From positions 1 to 64,000 of the forward strand of contig JAFWES010000060.1 of assembly GCA_017512805.1 (NCBI GenBank): DNA of 64,000 nucleotides. Direction: 5' to 3'. Below the pieces are notes generated by a model. The model worked only from the letters and a program-made list of their open reading frames with translations, was not told the DNA's origin and ran no database searches. A program made the translations under genes and the position numbers. This stretch comes from Clostridia bacterium (GTDB lineage Bacteria > Bacillota > Clostridia > Christensenellales > Aristaeellaceae). Every line of letters starts with the position of its first letter. Within the stretch, counting starts at the first letter, position 1. Shown here piece by piece: positions 60,183-64,000 of the stretch.

Positions 60183-61610
60183 TTATTCGCCCAACAGCAG
60201 GTTCACAACCCCCAGATTCTCCATGTCATCCATGATGGTCTGGCAAGCGGAGGTGGGGATGCCCACCAGGAAGCGCAGGATTCCGGTCAGCATGGGTCTG
60301 AGCATTCCCGGCAGATAGTCCCGAATGGTTCCGTCATTCGCCTCCAGCAGATCCAGGGCGCCCTGCAGGTCCAGCAGCGTAAATTCCTTGATGGTGGCGT
60401 CCGCCGCCAGGGGAGTCATGTCCCCTTCGATGGTCAGCATCACCGCTCCGGGCTCGTAATCAACGGTGGGCTTCCGCACTTCCGCCCGTACATGCCCGTT
60501 GTCCTCCGTGGCCAGGTAAACGGAAAATCCGATATTGGGCAGCAGTCCGCCTGTCAGGCTGACCCCGAAGAGAGACTGGGCATTCACAGGCCAGGTCTCC
60601 GGAAAGGAAGTATAGGAAGCTTCCAGGTTCAGAAGATCCTCCTGCATCCCGTCGGTGTTCAGCAGCTGGAATCTGACCCTGCCGGACTGCCGGTTCTCCT
60701 CATGAATGGTTTCCAGATAGAACACCGGCTGATATCCGCACTGCATTCTCGGCAGATTCAGATCCATGATCCTTCGCGTATCGGTGTTCGTTTCCCGGTA
60801 AAAATCCCCGCTGGCGGCTCGCCAGATCTCCGTATCCCCCTCCCGGAGGACATGAATCTCCTGTTCCTGCGCAACGGTTTTTTCAAAGTACACCGGAGCC
60901 TCAGTCACCACGCCGCGGAAGGCCTCCTCCATGTCGGAATCCTTTGTCAGGGCGCTCTCCAGAATCTGCAAAGGGTCATAGTTGTCCAGCCGGTAGTTCC
61001 AGCAATCCCAAAGGAAATGCACGGCTTCTTTGGAGATCACTCCGTTCTCATCCATGCTCTCCACCATCCCGTTCCAGTCCCGGATCGGGAGCGCCAGATG
61101 AAAAAGCCACGTATACGGCAGCAGGAGCGCCGGATATTGCAGCGGGATCCCCAGATGCTCGGACATTTTGGAGCAGAAATTCAGAAGGGACTGATTCGCC
61201 AGCGCCACCGAACAGTTGTCCCCGAACAAAGACGAATCCAGATACATCAGATCCTGCACCCCGTGCACCCGCAGGGTAATGGGTTCCGCCCGGGAATCCA
61301 CCGGAATGACGGAAAGAGACAGGTCGAACACATCGCTCTCCAGAGACTGGGCATAGGTGCCGTGAAAACGCAGGGCGTTCAGCAGCTCCGCGTATCCCTT
61401 TGCCTTCTCCCCCAGCTCTCCGGACAGATTTTCCGGATGCAGGCGAAGGATAAAGTCAAACTTCATTCCGCCCGCGGGCTCGTCCTTCGGGGGATCCCAA
61501 TCCTCAAACCGGTCCCCCTCCGCTTCCTGATCGGCGTCGCCTTCCGCAAAGGCCGTCAGCAGCCCTGAAAGCACGCACAGCGCCAACAGCAGCGCAATCA
61601 GTTTTCTCAT
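60183..61610 (-). CDS. Secreted protein of unknown function
   Basis: This 475-residue protein has an N-terminal signal peptide (about 1-20, MRKLIALLLALCVLSGLLTAFA in part, ending AFA before EGD) and an acidic mature part without further helices. I recognise no domain. Beta-strand-like segments with a GMKFDFILRLHP start and a hydrophobic C-terminal region are visible. It is embedded in block 5 between rmlA and a GtrA gene, so a role at the outside in polymer processing or sensing is possible. The start at 61610 gives the cleanest signal peptide; 61634 is an alternative. Confidence 0.7.
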   Translation of the reverse strand: MRKLIALLLALCVLSGLLTAFAEGDADQEAEGDRFEDWDPPKDEPAGGMKFDFILRLHPENLSGELGEKAKGYAELLNALRFHGTYAQSLESDVFDLSLSVIPVDSRAEPITLRVHGVQDLMYLDSSLFGDNCSVALANQSLLNFCSKMSEHLGIPLQYPALLLPYTWLFHLALPIRDWNGMVESMDENGVISKEAVHFLWDCWNYRLDNYDPLQILESALTKDSDMEEAFRGVVTEAPVYFEKTVAQEQEIHVLREGDTEIWRAASGDFYRETNTDTRRIMDLNLPRMQCGYQPVFYLETIHEENRQSGRVRFQLLNTDGMQEDLLNLEASYTSFPETWPVNAQSLFGVSLTGGLLPNIGFSVYLATEDNGHVRAEVRKPTVDYEPGAVMLTIEGDMTPLAADATIKEFTLLDLQGALDLLEANDGTIRDYLPGMLRPMLTGILRFLVGIPTSACQTIMDDMENLGVVNLLLGE

Positions 61611-61653
61611 CTTCCTTCGTTCCTTCCCGTTCATTCTGTTCCGGCCGGTCTCC

Positions 61654-62538
61654 TCAGTAGCGCAGTTTTCCCTCGGCCACCGCCGCCAGGTGCGCCCCGT
61701 AGGGGCTCTTTCCGTATCGGGCCGCGGACGCCAGCAGGTGATCCCTGTCAATCCAGCCGTTCTTGTAAGCGATTTCTTCCGGGGCAGAGATCACCACGCT
61801 CTGCCTTTTTTGCACCATGCGAACGAAATCGGCCGCGTCCACGAGGCTGTCCATGGTGCCTGTGTCCAGCCAGGCATATCCCCGGCCCAGCAGCTGTACG
61901 TCCAGGGCTCCCTGTTTCAGGTACAGGTCATTCAGGGTCGTAATTTCCAGTTCTCCCCGGGCGGAAGGCTTCACTTCATGGGCCAGACCGCTGACTCCCC
62001 GGGGATAAAAATACAGCCCGGTAATGCAGTAATTGCTCTTCGGGTGCTTCGGCTTTTCCTCCACCGATATCACACGTCCGCTTTCATCGAATTCCACGAT
62101 TCCAAACCGCTCGGGGTCGGTCACATAGTAGCCGAAGATGGTGGCCCGGCCGTTTTCCGCGTTGGCCGCCGCCTGGCGCAGCGTTTTCCCGAAGCCGTTG
62201 CCGTAAAAGATATTGTCCCCCAGGACCATGGCGCAGGGCTCCTCCCCGATAAACTCCTCTCCCAGCAGGAAGGCCTGCGCCAGCCCATCCGGCGAGGGCT
62301 GTACCTTGTAGCTCAAAGAGAGGCCAAACTGGCTTCCGTCCCCCAGAAGCTGTTCAAACCGGGGGGTATCCACCGGCGTAGAGATAATCAGAATATCCCG
62401 GATCCCCGCCAGCATCAGGGTGGACAGGGGGTAATAGATCATCGGCTTGTCATACACCGGAAGCAGCTGCTTGCTGGTCACCATGGTCAGCGGATACAGC
62501 CGGGTGCCCGCGCCTCCGGCCAGAATAATGCCTTTCAT
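61654..62538 (-). CDS. rmlA: Glucose-1-phosphate thymidylyltransferase
   Basis: This 294-residue enzyme makes dTDP-glucose from glucose-1-phosphate and dTTP. It opens with [17 protein letters not shown], shows the [21 protein letters not shown] block (in part [15 protein letters not shown]), and has the VLGDNIFYG and [10 protein letters not shown] segments. Length and order are standard. It supplies RmlB, whose product then goes to the FdtA/FdtB-like enzymes. It lies between the GtrA gene and the secreted protein gene. Confidence 0.96.
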   Translation of the reverse strand: MKGIILAGGAGTRLYPLTMVTSKQLLPVYDKPMIYYPLSTLMLAGIRDILIISTPVDTPRFEQLLGDGSQFGLSLSYKVQPSPDGLAQAFLLGEEFIGEEPCAMVLGDNIFYGNGFGKTLRQAAANAENGRATIFGYYVTDPERFGIVEFDESGRVISVEEKPKHPKSNYCITGLYFYPRGVSGLAHEVKPSARGELEITTLNDLYLKQGALDVQLLGRGYAWLDTGTMDSLVDAADFVRMVQKRQSVVISAPEEIAYKNGWIDRDHLLASAARYGKSPYGAHLAAVAEGKLRY

Positions 62539-62669
62539 GCTTCTCTCTCCTCGCTCATCGCGCTTTCGAAATCCGATCCGCGGCCGCCCGGCCGGGGCTT
62601 TGCTGTCCCCGCCCGCCTTCCGGGATCCTGCTGCCCCCTGCGGGGCATGCCTTCCCTTGTTACCGTTCC

Positions 62670-63140
62670 TTATTTACGTTCCCATTTCCTGGCCCACCGG
62701 TTCAGCAGGTTCGATTTCAGCACCGCCCGCTTCGTGAAGAAGTTCCAGAACATGACGATCACCGTCGTGATGCAGACGTTCAGCATATACATGGTGATGT
62801 CCTTCCCCAGGAGGGTAAACAGAACCTGCTCCTCCCCCAGGAGCCTGCCCAGCAGCAGCATCAGCAGCTCGTTCCAGGCCAGACCGATCAGGCTCGTCAC
62901 CAGAAAGCCGATTTTGGTCAGGGGGCCGTTTTCCCCCGTCCCGGGCCAGATCCACAGGACGCTGAGGATATAGTTCGCCGCGATGGCCACCAACTCCGCC
63001 AGCAGCACGGAGAGCCAGGTATCATGCCCGAAGCCGAACTTCAGGGCCACCGAGCACACCAGCTTGATCCCGAAGCAGACGCCCCCGGCGATCAGGAATT
63101 TTACAACTTCCCCCAGGGGAGATTCCTTCTTGTTCGACAT
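62670..63140 (-). CDS. GtrA-family membrane protein, paralog 2
   Basis: This 156-residue protein has four membrane helices and the GtrA pattern [19 protein letters not shown], with a charged C-terminal tail. It is related to but clearly different from the protein at 59708. The start at 63140 is set by GGAGG 7 bases upstream; a longer in-frame start at 63233 adds a non-conserved stretch. The 131 bases between this gene and rmlA (62539-62669) hold nothing I recognise. Confidence 0.87.
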   Translation of the reverse strand: MSNKKESPLGEVVKFLIAGGVCFGIKLVCSVALKFGFGHDTWLSVLLAELVAIAANYILSVLWIWPGTGENGPLTKIGFLVTSLIGLAWNELLMLLLGRLLGEEQVLFTLLGKDITMYMLNVCITTVIVMFWNFFTKRAVLKSNLLNRWARKWERK

Positions 63141-63329
63141 GCTTTCGCCTCCCTCCTGCGGCGCGTTTTTGCCGCAGGATTCTGACTTGCTGTCCCCCGC
63201 TACGCGCGGGACAGGCTTTGTCTCTATGAGCATCCGGTCATCGCGGCCGGTCCGCCCGGATGACGATCCCCTTTTTCATGAACCGCCCGCCGCCGGAAAT
63301 GGTTCATGCGCATCGCTGATGATCCGTCC

Positions 63330-64000
63330 TTACCGATTCCCGTACATTTTTTCGTAATAGTGCTGGTATTCGCCGCTGATGATGTCCTCCCACCAGTCCC
63401 GATGCTCCAGGTACCAGCGGATGGTCTTTTTAATCCCGTCCTCAAACTTCGTCTCCGGCAGCCAGCCCAGCTCCCGATGGATTTTGGTGGGATCGATGGC
63501 ATATCGCATGTCGTGGCCTTTCCGGTCGGTCACATAGGTAATGAGGCTTTCCGGCTTGCCCAGCTCTTTGCAGATCAGCTTTACAATGTCGATATTGGCC
63601 ATTTCGTTATGGCCGCCCACGTTGTAGACTTCCCCTTCCCGGCCCTTGTGAATGATCAGGTCGATGGCGCGGCAGTGGTCTTCCACATACAGCCAGTCCC
63701 GGACGTTCTTCCCTTCCCCGTATACCGGCAGGGGCTTGTCATTCAGGGCGTTGGCAATCATCAGAGGAATCAGCTTCTCCGGAAAATGATAGGGGCCGTA
63801 GTTATTGGAACAGCGGCTGATGGTACAGGGCAGGCCGTAGGTACGGTGGTAAGCCATCACCAGGAGATCCGCCGAGGCCTTGCTGGAGGAATACGGGGAG
63901 GACGTATGAATGGGGGTTTCCTCCGTAAAGAGCAGATCCGGCCGGTCCAGGGGCAGATCTCCGTACACCTCGTCGGTGCTGACCTGATGATACCGACGGA
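63330..64000 (-). CDS. rmlB: dTDP-glucose 4,6-dehydratase, N-terminal part cut by window
   Basis: This is the C-terminal 222 residues of RmlB, which converts dTDP-glucose to the 4-keto-6-deoxy form. At its cut end it shows [12 protein letters not shown], then the catalytic YSSSKAS (Y-x3-K), [14 protein letters not shown] and [13 protein letters not shown], all typical of the family. The reading frame continues to the right edge without a start, so the N-terminal Rossmann part lies outside. It is the first visible gene of block 5. The 190 bases from this stop to the GtrA start have no gene and only a weak ATGAACC / GGTTCAT inverted repeat. Confidence 0.96.
   Translation of the reverse strand, partial: RRYHQVSTDEVYGDLPLDRPDLLFTEETPIHTSSPYSSSKASADLLVMAYHRTYGLPCTISRCSNNYGPYHFPEKLIPLMIANALNDKPLPVYGEGKNVRDWLYVEDHCRAIDLIIHKGREGEVYNVGGHNEMANIDIVKLICKELGKPESLITYVTDRKGHDMRYAIDPTKIHRELGWLPETKFEDGIKKTIRWYLEHRDWWEDIISGEYQHYYEKMYGNR

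Overview
The window looks like a high-GC Gram-positive bacterium of the Bacillota, probably an uncultured gut or rumen member of the Clostridia. The grounds are strong AGGAGG-type ribosome binding sites, sigma-A type promoters (TTGACA or TTGACG, N17-18, TAAAAT or TAAACT), the plsX-acpP-rnc order, a short ProS, and secreted proteins built from SH3 and peptidoglycan-binding repeats joined by Thr-Pro linkers. No rRNA, tRNA, CRISPR array or transposase gene was recognised.

Positions 1-3758 hold a small catabolic unit: a beta-hydroxyacid dehydrogenase, a DapA-family aldolase and a divergently transcribed PrpR-type regulator whose AAA+ domain looks enzymatically dead. Positions 3856-19822 are mostly housekeeping and envelope genes on the minus strand: a large SH3/peptidoglycan-binding protein, rnc, acpP, plsX, proS, a DUF5711-like protein, an Mrp-type ATPase, a peptidoglycan-binding lipoprotein, a secreted barnase-type ribonuclease, rlmH, a DUF2142-like membrane protein, a SpoU-family rRNA methyltransferase and a radical SAM protein.

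Positions 18824-64000 form a very large cell-surface glycan locus arranged in five alternating blocks. Block 1 (minus, 32013 to 18824) carries O-acylation genes (MBOAT, AlgJ-like, acyltransferase 3), two GtrII-like proteins, a CDP-glycerol-transferase-like enzyme, an FAD oxidoreductase and the radical SAM protein. Block 2 (plus, 32252-37757) carries two large membrane proteins and a third GtrII-like protein. Block 3 (minus, 46776 to 37788) carries two lipid-linked-sugar type GT2 enzymes, DUF2304, an IspD/TarI-like cytidylyltransferase, a ThDP enzyme, a second acyltransferase 3, a PIG-L deacetylase and a YdjC-family deacetylase. Block 4 (plus, 46951-49566) carries a DUF2142-like protein and an ArnE/ArnF-like pair. 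Block 5 (minus, 64000 to 49921) carries RmlA/RmlB and FdtA/FdtB-type genes for a dTDP-3-amino-3,6-dideoxyhexose, two GtrA proteins, a Wzx-type flippase, GT2 enzymes, an ATP-grasp/HAD pair and a fourth GtrII-like protein. Together the genes suggest synthesis, export and elaborate extracytoplasmic decoration (glycosylation plus acylation) of a surface polymer.

The most unusual feature is a family of about 310-bp dispersed elements and their remnants (nine copies seen). They are nested imperfect palindromes with inverted-repeat ends. Eight lie at, or within about 30 bp downstream of, a stop codon, always in the same orientation relative to that gene. They fill all four gene-free stretches longer than 300 bp.
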